From contig CM049316.1 of assembly GCA_026874595.1 (NCBI GenBank), positions 52,397,676 to 52,461,675 of the forward strand: 64,000 nt of DNA, in the 5' to 3' direction. This stretch comes from Sipunculus nudus (lineage: Eukaryota > Annelida > Sipuncula > Golfingiida > Sipunculidae). A model generated the notes under the pieces. That model saw only the letters and a list, made by a program, of their open reading frames with translations, searched no databases and was not told the origin of the DNA. This document shows, piece by piece, positions 48,099 to 58,256 of the stretch (positions are counted from its first letter, which is position 1; each line of letters opens with the position of its first letter). The position numbers and the translations under genes are program-made.

Positions 48099-49159
48099 TG
48101 ACGGCGGAAACATCGACTCTTCTAACTTAATTGTAAAAGGTATATTAATATGGAAGCATGAATTTATTTGGCAATTAAACATTGGAAAATTAATTGGAAA
48201 AAATTGTATGTGTCAGACTATATTCTGAACTACATTTTCTTATATTTCTTCATTTTGCCTAACCTAGTTATTTAAAACGTTTTTTTTTAAATCGCAATTT
48301 ATTAACATTCTGTACTGGTCAGCTTTTCTTTTACGGTACGCAGTCATAATTATTCTGTGCCACCAGTATGAGGATCCCCGCCGTGCTATACGCGATGATT
48401 AATTGTCGTTTGCAGATCTGCTCAATCAGCAGAAAACCTCAAGTCAAAGTTATTGTTATTGCATCCCTTCAGAGGGTGGACCATCAACTAGTTGTGTTTG
48501 TATTATGATCTCTGTATGATTCTCTTAGTGTTGGGATAGCGTCTAAATGAATAGCGTCCAGCTGATCAGCGTCCATTTTCATAGCGTCCAGCTGTCGGCG
48601 TCCATTTTTATAGCGTCCATCTGAACAGCGTGCAGGTGACATGGTATGCTCTACCGGTTGTCCTGTAAGCGTGCATGTCTCCGTGTATATCTCTGTGAAA
48701 GCCAGCTAGAAGCGTCGACATACATAGAAATCGTTCACATTTTACGCAGTAAATACGGCACCTTGTGAAACAGTCACCCTTGTTTAATATTCATATTTCG
48801 TGCTGCTGGATGGCTTATAGCGCTGTATGATATATAAAAGCCAGTTCGGATCTTTTTTGGGAACGCTGTCAATCAACATCGAGATTCGATTATTTTTTTT
48901 ACATTTAAAACCATTTTAAGTCTGGATACAGTTTTAATGTATTAAGATATCAGCCAACTAAAAAGTTTAACAACAAAAAATATTTTATGTTAAATATTCC
49001 TATTCAGTATTCGGCAATCTATAGGTTTCGTCATTCTGGGATGATATCGGTTTACTAGCATGAGTTGCTGCTAGTTATTTCGTGTACATTTCACGTATGA
49101 TTGTGAGCGGGGGAGACTAGTACATTGGCAGTTCGAATGTGTGCTCAGAGTGATCAAGG
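48099..49159. other. No gene recognised
   Basis: AT-rich apart from the GCGTCC motif array at 48549-48640. Confidence 0.4.
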
Positions 49160-49162
49160 TAA

Positions 49163-50279
49163 AGGCGGTTTCACACCGGATGCGTCCGATCGAATTTTAC
49201 GTCAGAACGAAAATTTGTTGTACGAACGAAAAAATAAAATCCTTTATTTTATCTTGGTGCATACACACCAAATCCGAACGATGCTATCCGAACGAAAAAA
49301 ATAGAACATGTTCTATTTTTTGTCGTTCGCATCGGACAAGAATGGCTTCTTTTCACCTTCAACACAAAAGAGCTGAAACATTTATAACGGGAACGGTTCA
49401 TTTGTACGTTACCTTTAGATATATAACACTGTACACAAAAGAAATGTTGTTTCCTTGTCCACTCTTCCAAAACTATGTGATAAATGAAAATAATAAAAAG
49501 AGGGATTATTTTTATTTCAATCAAATTTATTTGATTTAAACAGATATTTATAAATTTTGTTAGCTCCAATGATTTCTCCATTAAAATCAGAATTCTTTTT
49601 ATATAATATGTATATTTCCTGGGAAGTAATAATATTTTAATCAAAGGGGATTTCAATCGCCGCATGGCCACTTATTTTAATATACAATCGAGGACAAAAA
49701 ATTTATTAGATTTTTAACCAGGTTAAGATATTATATTTCATGGTAAATTCTAATTCCTAATATGTTATTTGCAATATATTACAGTTATTCTCTGAAAGAG
49801 AATCTGTTCTGTTGAAACAACAGGTTGCACAGTTATTTTTAAAGGCATGTTGAAATGGGAATCTGTGTCTATTCAGTGGTATAAATATATGTCACCTGTG
49901 AACTCATGACTACTGCTGGTACCTAGCTAGGCCCAATAATTTTCAATTATACAGTCAGACACTCAGAGATAAAATTTATTATTAATTATTATTAATTACA
50001 AAATTAATTAAAAAATCAATTTAAAAGTTCAAAAATATTCGACATATATATATATATATATATGTCAATTAAGCCTACATTATATTGCATCCGATATATT
50101 TCTTATATATATAGCTGTCCAATACATATTTCGGAGACGAAAATTTCTCGGTCGGAAACCAAAAATATCGTTCGGATTCAGTGTGAATGAAATTTCTGAT
50201 ACGACAGGAGTTTAGTCGGAACGACAGAAATATTCGTTCGTGTCATATTCGTTCGGACGCATCCGGTGTGAAACCGCTT
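49163..50279. mobile_element. Non-autonomous DNA transposon with TAA target duplication
   Basis: The ends are AGGCGGTTTCACACCGG and the inverse of AAGCGGTTTCACACCGG, and the inverted repeat continues through ATGCGTCCGA, roughly 28 bp with one mismatch. TAA flanks it at 49160-49162 and 50280-50282. Subterminal ACGAACGA/TCGTTCG words are repeated in both arms. The 3 bp TAA duplication and size fit PIF/Harbinger-type MITEs. Opposing frames of 132 and 140 codons in the left half are AT-rich, unrecognised and probably not genes. Confidence 0.88.
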
Positions 50280-50282
50280 TAA

Positions 50283-51110
50283 TCGTTGCTAATCAGTCAC
50301 TTCACACCTAACGCGTGTCCCGGCGCGGTGGTCCATGAGCTAACTACCGATGACCAGCCACTCGGAGTAGTAAGCTCCGCCTACTACTGTTTGACAGTTC
50401 TTGAGATGTCATTTGATTTCATGTTTAAATTTCGTCTTTTTCACCATGACAAACTATCTAATTTTCAGTTTTGTTTATCGCAACCAAATCAGATCACAAT
50501 ATATAATGAAAATATACGACTGTCACTTGCGATGATATTCCTATTTCCCGTTGAAAAAGAGATAATTCTTTCGAAACCGATTTTGGCCATTTTCTCAAAT
50601 CAAAGTCAACAGACTGCACGGTCTTCGGCGCGATATTTCTCAAATTTTGCGTAAAGGTATGTTGACATGTAATCTAAAATGCGTTTTTTTTTTCTTTTTT
50701 TTTCGATATCTGTTTTTTTAGCAGTTATACACCATTTTAAAAAGTATGCATTGTTTGAATCATATTTTTTAATTGAAAATTCAAAAGGAAGTTCAGAGAA
50801 GTTACTGTTGGGACATAGTGTTGACCTATAGAGGGAAACAATGTGAAGTGACTGAGTCACTGAGCTGGTGTAGGGTTATTTGTAGATACTGAATTTTTTA
50901 GTACACATGAACACCCATTGGTAATTCCATCTTGAACAGAAACATTACAGGCAATATCATAAGTGAGTCCGGTAGCTGCTTGCAACTTGTGTAACAGACC
51001 ATTTGTTTTGATGGATTATCAGGGATTCTTGATATGACTTCTTGCTTGATGTTGTCAGTCAGATCTGCAAGAACTGACTGTGAAAAGTAAATCAAATGTT
51101 CTTACAAGAA
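50283..51110. other. No gene recognised
   Basis: A 122-codon plus-strand frame (50286-50654) shows no domain. A 36 bp direct-repeat copy (51076-51111) ends the segment. Confidence 0.4.
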
Positions 51111-51495
51111 AGAAACATGCCATGGTCAAACTTGGGCAAAATTTAAGGTACCAAATTTATATTTTTGCTAATATTTAAAAAAAAAAAATCAACAGATTTT
51201 GATCTCATTTTTGGTATACAATTAAATTTTGAATTACTTAAGTTGTATTACTGAAAAAAGTCCCTAGGTTTAACATTTTTGGTCTTAAGTGACCAAATAT
51301 CTTCCCTGATTTTTTTACAAAGTCCTCTATGTTTTGGCCCATAATTTTTTTTTAAATTATATAATACAGACTTAATTTCTGGCATTTACATAGGAATTAT
51401 ATAAAGGAATATTTATGGTAAATATGTAGAAAACCAGATGATTGGTTTTGATATTAGGCAGTCCTGAAGTATGAAAATAGATTTTTTAATAGAAA
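51111..51495 (-). repeat. Truncated copy of the 600 bp repeat seen at 59737-60922
   Basis: CATGCCATGGTCAAACTTG followed by 'gcaaaatttaaggtac', 'agtccctagg' and 'gatattaggcagtcctgaagt' run in the same order as 60330-60710. The GGACGGAC/TAGCTCAG end is missing. Confidence 0.8.
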
Positions 51496-51872
51496 CACAT
51501 GTATTTATTCATTTTTCTAAAAATATATTTTTTAAATTTGCAAAATAATAAATATCTGAAAATAACACTTGATTCAGGATTGGAAAGGTTGTATACATTA
51601 GATCGGATAAACAACAATTGGTTAATGAATGTAAGTAATGCAACATATCTGGTTGGATGGGGGGGGGTGAGGGCAGGGTTGCAACATGTGATTCTACCTT
51701 TGTAAAAGCAGTGTTGCATTACTAATACGTTTACCCAGACAAGGCTGTAGGAGCCAGACATGGCTGGTCTGGAAACTCAAAAAGTAAATACATTAGGACC
51801 TCAGAAAAACTTCAATAACTAGAATAATTTTTAAGCTTTTACTTTCAATTTTCATAATTTAACAGATTAAAT

Positions 51873-52026
51873 GGTTAATTTCAACCCCTGTGGTTTAAAT
51901 TGTCTTTATTCAGGCGGCAAGGGGGCGCTTTCACGGTTCACTGGGTTTCGCCAGCTGGTCAACGGGCACGTGTCCAAGGGCGCATTTTATTTGTGACTGT
52001 CACAGCGAACGCACGCTTCTTATTTT
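51873..52026 (+). repeat. Ngaro A1 repeat
   Basis: Starts GGTTAATTTCAACCCCTG and ends CTTCTTATTTT. Pairs with A2 with only about seven substitutions visible by eye. Confidence 0.92.
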
Positions 52027-52204
52027 CTGCACGTTATGTCCAGCCTTTTTACAGCATTCTAAAACATTTATGGGTCTACGTCAAAATGAGAAACAAAGAG
52101 AGTATAAGCCCCGTAAAAGAGGTAAATAGTGGTTCAACAGACCGTGATACAAGTGTATTCGAACTCGCAAAATGGGTCAGCAAAGTGGCTTAAGTAAAAA
52201 GAAA

Positions 52205-53196
52205 GGAGGACCTCACTACTGCGCACACTCTCGCTTTACTCGGAGAAGACGATGTTTCCGACCTTGTTCTAACCCCAGGACAGGGCAAAGTATTGCTAGC
52301 GGCAACTGAAGACTTGAAATCTGGTGATTCGAGGCAACCTTCGAAACCGACCATTGACAAGGAGCCACAGGTGACTATAAATGATATTAGGCGGCAAGCG
52401 GAACAACTCCATTCCGCAGGTAAGACCTTTGATGAACTTTTTACCCCCTGGACTTGTGAAAAAGCACAGGAAATACCTACTAAACAAGGGGAATCAATGT
52501 TGCATATTAGTAGTGAGATTATTGACCCATTAGACCCTCGTTCAGTGCTCAAAATTAAAGATACAAAAAGGCCTTACATATAACACAATACCTGTCTGAG
52601 CGTACAAAAAGTGTTGTCGGACTCGGAGAAAGAAGGTTGTCACGAATGAGGACAGTTACCTTGTAGTCAGAGGGGACAATGATCACCCTTACAGCGGTAT
52701 ATCTATAGAGGAGTGGTCAGCAGGAATTTGTAGACTAATGTCCCACCTTATTCATAGTAGAGAACTGGCGATATAGATGAAATAGACTATTATCTCGCAT
52801 ATACTACTCAGGTGTACGATCTTGCTTCTCGCTATAGCTGGGAAAACTTACTTGATTTTGATTATCAGTATAGGGAGCGCCAGGCAGAGAACGGCTTTAA
52901 AATGGGGCACTCTGACTGCGAATATGGAACTTCAGCTCCTTGGTATCAACAGCCGGCCGACCACGCAGCGCAGGTCAGGTAACGTCAACATGAGGTCAGG
53001 TAACGTCAACATGAGGGATGGCGAACACATAAGGTCAGTACCAGAATGTATACAGTTTAAAGCTCGCAATGGCAAGTGTCCTTTCGGTGATAGTTGTAAC
53101 TATCGTCACGTATTCGATATAAGTATGCCTGACCAGCAACAAGCGCAGTTTCAACCAAAAAACGATACGTTAACTCAGAGGGATCACTTTGCTTAG
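52205..53196 (+). pseudogene. Ngaro gag-like region with CCCH-type zinc finger
   Basis: Fragmentary frames (52293-52583 and 52822-53196) lie between A1 and the RT. The second ends with a CIQFKARNGKCPFGDSCNYRH finger (C-x9-C-x5-C-x3-H), a nucleic-acid-binding motif seen in DIRS-order gag proteins. Stops and shifts separate the pieces. A 21 bp tandem duplication at 52972-53013 doubles the peptide RSGNVNM just upstream of the finger. The role, if ever active, would be packaging of element RNA. Confidence 0.7.
52972..53013 (+). repeat. 21 bp perfect tandem duplication in the gag-like frame
   Basis: AGGTCAGGTAACGTCAACATG twice in direct succession. In-frame, so it adds seven residues. Confidence 0.95.
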
Positions 53197-53279
53197 ATTC
53201 GTGGGTATATGAATATTACCAAATGATGACCCGGCTAAGGATTATATCGTGAATGGGATAGAGAAATGATTTCGAATTA

Positions 53280-54730
53280 CTGATGAAACAATAGACCGTT
53301 CTTCGCCGGTAACGATTGACAATTACAAATCTGCTACTGCACCTGATTTTAAAGAGCATGTTGACGCTCAGATTCAGGAAGAATTAGCCAATGGTCATTA
53401 TAGCATCGTTTCTGAACCGCCGACTATCTCTGCTTTGGGCGCAGTGCCTAAGAAGGATAAGTATGCTTCGTTATTCGGCAATATTAAAAAAAACATACGA
53501 ATTATACAAGACTGTAGTCGCCCGGCGGGAGCAGCATTAAATGATTACGCTTTCAAGGAAACATTTAAATATCAGTCCGTCCAGGATGCTACTCACTTAA
53601 TTAAGCCGAATAGCTATATGGCTAAGGTTGATTTGTCAAACGCATATACATAGAGTGGTTAAAATTCTTCCCTGCGAATACCAAGCTACTGGTATTAAGT
53701 TGCAGTTTACAGGTACTATAGTAAAACAGTTTTTCTCCTTGATCGTCGGCTTCCGTTTGGCGCTCGGAAATCTCCGTTTATATTTAATACATTATCCCAG
53801 GCTGTTCGGCGCATCATGAAAGCCAAAGGTTTCGAGAATATTGCATCTTATCTGGATAACTTTATCTGCGTATAAAAATCAAATGAAGCAATGTGTGAAT
53901 TAATGTATATTTTGCGTCAGCTGGGGTACAGAATTAACTATAAGAAAGTCGAAAAGCCCGTACAGGTATTGACATTTCTTGGTATTCAACTTGACAGCTG
54001 TAATATGACAATTTCTCTTCCTAATTCAAAAATTAAAGAACTACAAGAGACACTTTTTCGGTTCAATATTAAACAAAAGGTTACTAAGAAAGACTTGATG
54101 CGCCTAGCCGGACAACTGAACTTGGCAACGCAATGCGTTTACGGTGGCCGTTTCCATTTGCGGCGTATTTTGGATAAAATTTGTACTTTAAATAAACCAT
54201 GGCATAGAACTCGAGTAATATTAGATATGAAAAAGGATATTGCATGGTGGCTAAGTTTCTTGGAGTATTTTAACGGCAGATCCTCTATGGTGGATAACCG
54301 GCCAGCTGCGCCGGTATGTATTGACGCAAAAACGGAGGCTGCCGGAGCGTACTTCAGGGGCGAATGTCTCTATACCCGCTGGGCTGAGACTATGCCATAT
54401 GCAGTCGATTTGTGTATTAATCATAAAGAAGTCCTTGCGCTGGAACCGGCAGTTCTGCAGTGGGCTCCTTATTGGACAAACAAAAAGGTATTTGTACATT
54501 GTGATAATATGGCAGCAGTTTCTATAATTAACAAAGGATCTTGCAAAAATGCTATAGTCATGGAATCCCTCCGATAAATTTTCTGGCATTCGGCAGTTTA
54601 TAACTTTCGGCTTCACGCTGTTTATTATCCAGAAGTGTACAACAGGATCGCTAATACCGTATCGAGGTTGCACGAACCTTCTGCCTACGCACGTTTACAT
54701 AAAATATTGTCGGAGACTGTTATTATATGA
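53280..54730 (+). pseudogene. Ngaro reverse transcriptase-RNase H, inactivated
   Basis: RT fingers and palm are readable in pieces: IIQDCSRPAG near 53504, YMAKVDLSNAY near 53617 (first catalytic Asp), LPFGARKSPFIFNTL near 53750, and YLDNF near 53849, where the family has YLDDF. RNase H follows with VCIDAKTEAAG (54318), HKEVLAL (54424) and HCDNMAAV (54499). The final active-site segment reads NRIANTVSRL, with Asn where Asp is expected. At least three frame changes and a stop after YLDNFICV break the protein. With two of the acidic catalytic positions changed, it cannot be active as it stands. Confidence 0.88.
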
Positions 54731-54740
54731 TATTGTGCTT

Positions 54741-55552
54741 TCAGATAGCCTTGAACGGACGTTAGATGGTGAAGTGCTCAACTTCCTGCAACAAAACTAT
54801 GCTCCTTCAACACAAAAGGTTTATAGGACTCAACTTGCCTAATCCAATGAGTAATAACTTTAAGCTAAAGAGTTAGCTAAAAGGGATGCGACGTAGCTTA
54901 GGTGATACCCCTCGCAGGAAGTTGCCAATTACACTCGACATCCTGCGTAGAATATTGCCGCACCTAGATGTTAAAACCGCATCCGAGGCAAATCTTTGGG
55001 CGGCCTCCTTATTAATGTTTTTCACCATGTTACAGCGCGGGAACTTACTACTGACGGCGAAGTCATTCAATGATGGTAAACATCTCCGACGACAGGATAT
55101 TACGTTTTATCATTGGGGAATAGAAGTCCATATTCGGTGGACAAAGACTATTCAATTTAAAGAGAGGACTTTACAAATACCTCTACCACGCAAACCAGGG
55201 AACCCCTTATGTCCTGTTCAGGCTGTCCTAAACGCGTTTGCGCCAACCAGGGGTGCGTCACATTCTGGTCCTGCGTTCTTGTCAACCGGACAAAGCGGTG
55301 GTCTCCAGCCTTTGTCTCCAGCATACTTCGTAGAGAGGATTCGGGAGACCTGTCAGCGCTCGGGTACGATGCTGGTTCGTATGCGGCTCACAGCTTCAGA
55401 CGTGGAGGAAATTCTTGGGCTTATTCCGTAGGCATGCAGTGGATACTATCAGGATGATCGGCCATTGGAAGTCGCAAGCATATATGGCTTACCTTGACTG
55501 CTCTAAACCTCTTGTTCTAAGTGCAATTCGTACAATGGCAAATAACCTATAA
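54741..55552 (+). pseudogene. Ngaro tyrosine recombinase, frame-broken
   Basis: It opens with an N-terminal core-binding piece (EVLNFLQQNYAPSTQKVYR) ending in a stop near 54840. A catalytic domain follows from 54886: MFFTMLQRGNLL carries the first Arg, HLRRQDITF and WTKTIQF come next, then PLCPVQAVLNAF. After a frameshift near 55363, HSFRRGGNSWA gives the His-x-x-Arg pair. After another near 55442, GHWKSQAYMAYLD gives the second His/Trp site and the nucleophile Tyr. All catalytic residues are recognisable across three frames, and the end is at 55552. It would insert the circular DNA form of the element. Confidence 0.88.
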
Positions 55553-55581
55553 TCATATAATATATAATTTGGTGGAACTGG

Positions 55582-55772
55582 CCGAAAAATGTAACATTTG
55601 TATCAAATTTTAGTAGTTTGAAGCGCGATATATTTTAATTGCACTGCACTGTTTTATTCTTATCTGTATACTTGTGTGCTTGCTTACTATGACGACGCGC
55701 ATTTTACATTGTGAACTTTTTAGTCATTAAAGTTCTCCATTACCCACACCTGTGAGTTTGTTGTCTGGATAA
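55582..55772 (+). repeat. Ngaro B1 repeat
   Basis: CCGAAAAATGTAACATTTGT through to TGTCTGGATAA. Directly joined to A2, and matches B2 at 56013-56200. Confidence 0.92.
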
Positions 55773-55926
55773 GGTTAATTTCAACCCCTGTGGTTTAAAT
55801 TGTCTTTATTCAGATGGCAAGGGGGCGCTTTCACGGTTCACTGGGTTTCGCCAGGTGGTCACCGGGCACGTGTCCAAGGGCGCATTTTAGTTGTGACTGT
55901 CATAGCGAACGCATGCTTCTTATTTT
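55773..55926 (+). repeat. Ngaro A2 repeat
   Basis: Same start and end words as A1. Begins at the base after B1. Confidence 0.92.
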
Positions 55927-56012
55927 ACCCTTCAGCCCACCCACCCTTCAGTTAGATGGGCAAGGGAGTATTGATTTCATCGGGACTCGCTAAAACTCCC
56001 ATAACAACATGA

Positions 56013-56200
56013 CCGAAAAATGTAACATTTGTGTCACATTTTAGTAGTTTGAAGCGCGATATATTTTAATTGCACTGCATTGTTTTATTGTTATCTGTAT
56101 ACTTGTATACTTGCTTACTTTGACGACGCGCATTTTACATAGTGAACTTTATAGACCTTAAAGTTCTCCATTACCCACACCTGTGAGTTTGTCTGGATAA
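56013..56200 (+). repeat. Ngaro B2 repeat
   Basis: Matches B1 with scattered substitutions and a 3 bp gap in GTTTGTTGTCTGG/GTTTGTCTGG. An 86 bp unique spacer separates it from A2. Confidence 0.92.
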
Positions 56201-56250
56201 CTATATATATACCGACTGTGAAAAGTAAATCAAATGTTCTTACAAGAAAA

Positions 56251-56295
56251 AACAAGGGACCCATGGGTCACGGCGCTCAGCTGATCATGATTGGA
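56251..56295 (-). repeat. Family A 3' end, minus strand
   Basis: Read on the minus strand it is CAGCTGAGCGCCGTGACCCATGGGTCCCTTGTT: the family tail with the intact GACCCATGGGTC palindrome. The rest of the copy to the right is too diverged to follow. Confidence 0.75.
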
Positions 56296-57589
56296 CTATA
56301 AATGTATCACCAATGTTATACTATATTGAGTAGAAAAAGCTTATGAATATCATGGTCATGATGGGCTTTTATAAAGGAATATAATGTAATATGTGAGTAA
56401 ATGATATATGAAATAATCTGACTGATGGATTAATATGGAGTAAAATACAGTGGTTTATTTTTTATTTATTTCGGAGGGGTCGAAAAAAAAAACAATTTAT
56501 TTGAGCAAATATGAATGCAATGACAGTATACTAAGCAGTGGTATAATGATGATAAGGCTATTTGTTGAAGGATCTATAGTGTCTGGAAAACTGCAAGCTT
56601 TCAATTTGACAGATACAAGGTTATGATTAACTATGCTAATGAGGTGATTTATGAATTTGTGACTGTATGACATGATATCTTGACAAGATCGGTCTTTACA
56701 AGGTACATTATTTTGATGACCCTCACATCTACATATTACACAATATTGACATAATTTCTGGCATGTACATAGGTACCTATGGACAAATGGTCAACAGGAC
56801 TGAACCACCTAGAAGGTTGAAATATTAAAAATATGATGAAATGTAGATAAAGTTTGAGAGGAAGAGGTAATTTGGGCCATGGTTGGTTTATATGATTGAA
56901 GAAAATGTTGCAAATAATATTTGAGATCTGACCATGCCTTTCCATTGGTTACATTTTTGATAAGCTGTTGACAGTTCAACAGTTTACACATTGTCTGATG
57001 AGATCCAATTTATTTGGTAAACCTTTTTTTTATCAATTTTATGATATGTATACAGTTGCCATAACGTCCCCACTCCACAGGTGCAATGACTTGATGGGGG
57101 GGGGGGGGGTTGTGTTATGATCAGAGTTACAACGCCTCTGTCTCTCTGCAGATATTTTCTTTAATTATTAAATTTTATGCTATAGCCATAGAACTATTGT
57201 TCACAGTGCCAAGGAACAAAGCCTCAGTGAGATGAAGAAGGGGATGGTGAGAGTTACAACACCATTGCATATACATACAGGATATGAAATTTAATTCAAC
57301 AGTGCTTATAAAAAAAAGTTTATTCATGAACATCAAATATTTAAAACAGACAGAAAGATGGAGAAACAAGCAAATAATTTTTTTCCCCATTCTACTGAGC
57401 CAATAAAAAATTAACAATATTTGCATTTATTCCTTTTTTTCATTACATAATTTTGTATCCAGGTTTACGAATGTTACTATAAATTTACAGTATAACATAC
57501 ATGTGATTGTGAATATTTCAGTTGATTCACATTTCTAAATTGCATCAACATTTATAGCTAATGTATCTAGTTTAAAGTACCTGTCAACA
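56296..57589. other. No gene recognised
   Basis: AT-rich, with a poly-G run near 57096-57108. Short minus-strand frames have no domain. Confidence 0.4.
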
Positions 57590-57673
57590 GAATGGGATGG
57601 AGGGAGGAAGGGAGGCAATAAGGGTAAGAGCGAGAGAGAGAGAGAGATGGAGAGAGAAAGAGAAAAAGCAGAG

Positions 57674-57704
<31 letters not shown>

Positions 57705-57760
57705 CTGGACTGCCAGAGGGAGAGAGAGAGAGAAAGAGAGAGAGAAAGAGAGGCTCTCTG
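57590..57760. repeat. Purine-rich (GA)n/(GGGA)n tract
   Basis: Long interrupted GAGAGA runs. On the minus strand this gives Ser/Leu repeats (frames at 57535-57864), which are low-complexity artefacts. Confidence 0.92.
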
Positions 57761-58256
57761 GTAATTACTGCCTGACCCAGACACTCACAGTGGCAGTAGG
57801 TCAGACCTGAAGGTGTTATGTAACTGCCCAGTGCACTGCATTTATAGTGACCTGATGTACACAATGAAGACTTGGTACCTGGAAACTTGTATAAAATCTA
57901 CAGTTTTTGATCAATTAGTTTCAAATTTCAGATTTTAACAGATGAAATGCTAATGTGTACATGCTGTGAAAATTAAATCCACAGCATTAACAGGAAAAAT
58001 TTAAATATTATTATTTTTTTAAATGGTGTCAGTAAAAAAAAACTAGAATATCAGCAGAAGCTGCCAAAAGCCCTCAGCCAAAAGAACAGTGTTGAGAGGT
58101 GGTAACAGTAACAAGTACTAAATATCTGTTCTCACATGGATGTATATCTGTACATGTCTCAGTTATAAATTTAAAATGGAGAGGTATGTACCATGATTCA
58201 TAACAATCCACCAAATGCTTCCTGAAAAATAAGCTTCTAAGTTTTATTCTATTATA
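57761..58256. other. Diverged repeat flank
   Basis: Contains 'tgctgtgaaaattaaatcc' near 57963, related to the 36 bp word at 51076 and 56214 and to 59703. No gene. Confidence 0.45.

Larger units (their letters stand above)
45330..48640. mobile_element. Candidate element bounded by inverted arrays of a GGACGCT motif
   Basis: The left side has TCAGATGGACGCTTTTCAGA (45337 on) and further TAGACGCC copies to about 45790. The right side (48549-48640) has ATAGCGTCCA repeated at ~17-28 bp, including GCGTCCATCTGA, the inverse of the left word. Outside both lie ATGGTATG(T)-type words in inverse order. Nothing inside resembles a transposase, so the element, if real, is non-autonomous. Confidence 0.35.
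51873..56200 (+). mobile_element. Degenerate Ngaro-type (DIRS-order) retrotransposon with split direct repeats
   Basis: Four repeat blocks define it: A1 51873-52026, B1 55582-55772, A2 55773-55926 and B2 56013-56200. A1 matches A2 (154 bp each) and B1 matches B2. B1 directly abuts A2, which is the A1-ORFs-B1A2-B2 layout known for Ngaro and PAT elements, which integrate with a tyrosine recombinase instead of a DDE integrase. Between the repeats lie a gag-like region, RT-RNase H and the recombinase, all frame-broken. No methyltransferase or hydrolase domain was seen. A few differences between paired blocks suggest moderately recent insertion. Confidence 0.92.

Noticed and set aside
49141-49671. 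Opposing 132- and 140-codon frames as a transposase
   Set aside because: No DDE motif, DNA-binding domain or charge pattern of a transposase. The element is judged non-autonomous.
50286-50654. 122-codon frame next to the TAA-flanked transposon
   Set aside because: It starts right at the transposon edge, with no domain and AT-driven hydrophobic content.
57535-57864. Ser/Leu-rich minus-strand frames
   Set aside because: Translation of the GA-rich simple repeat.
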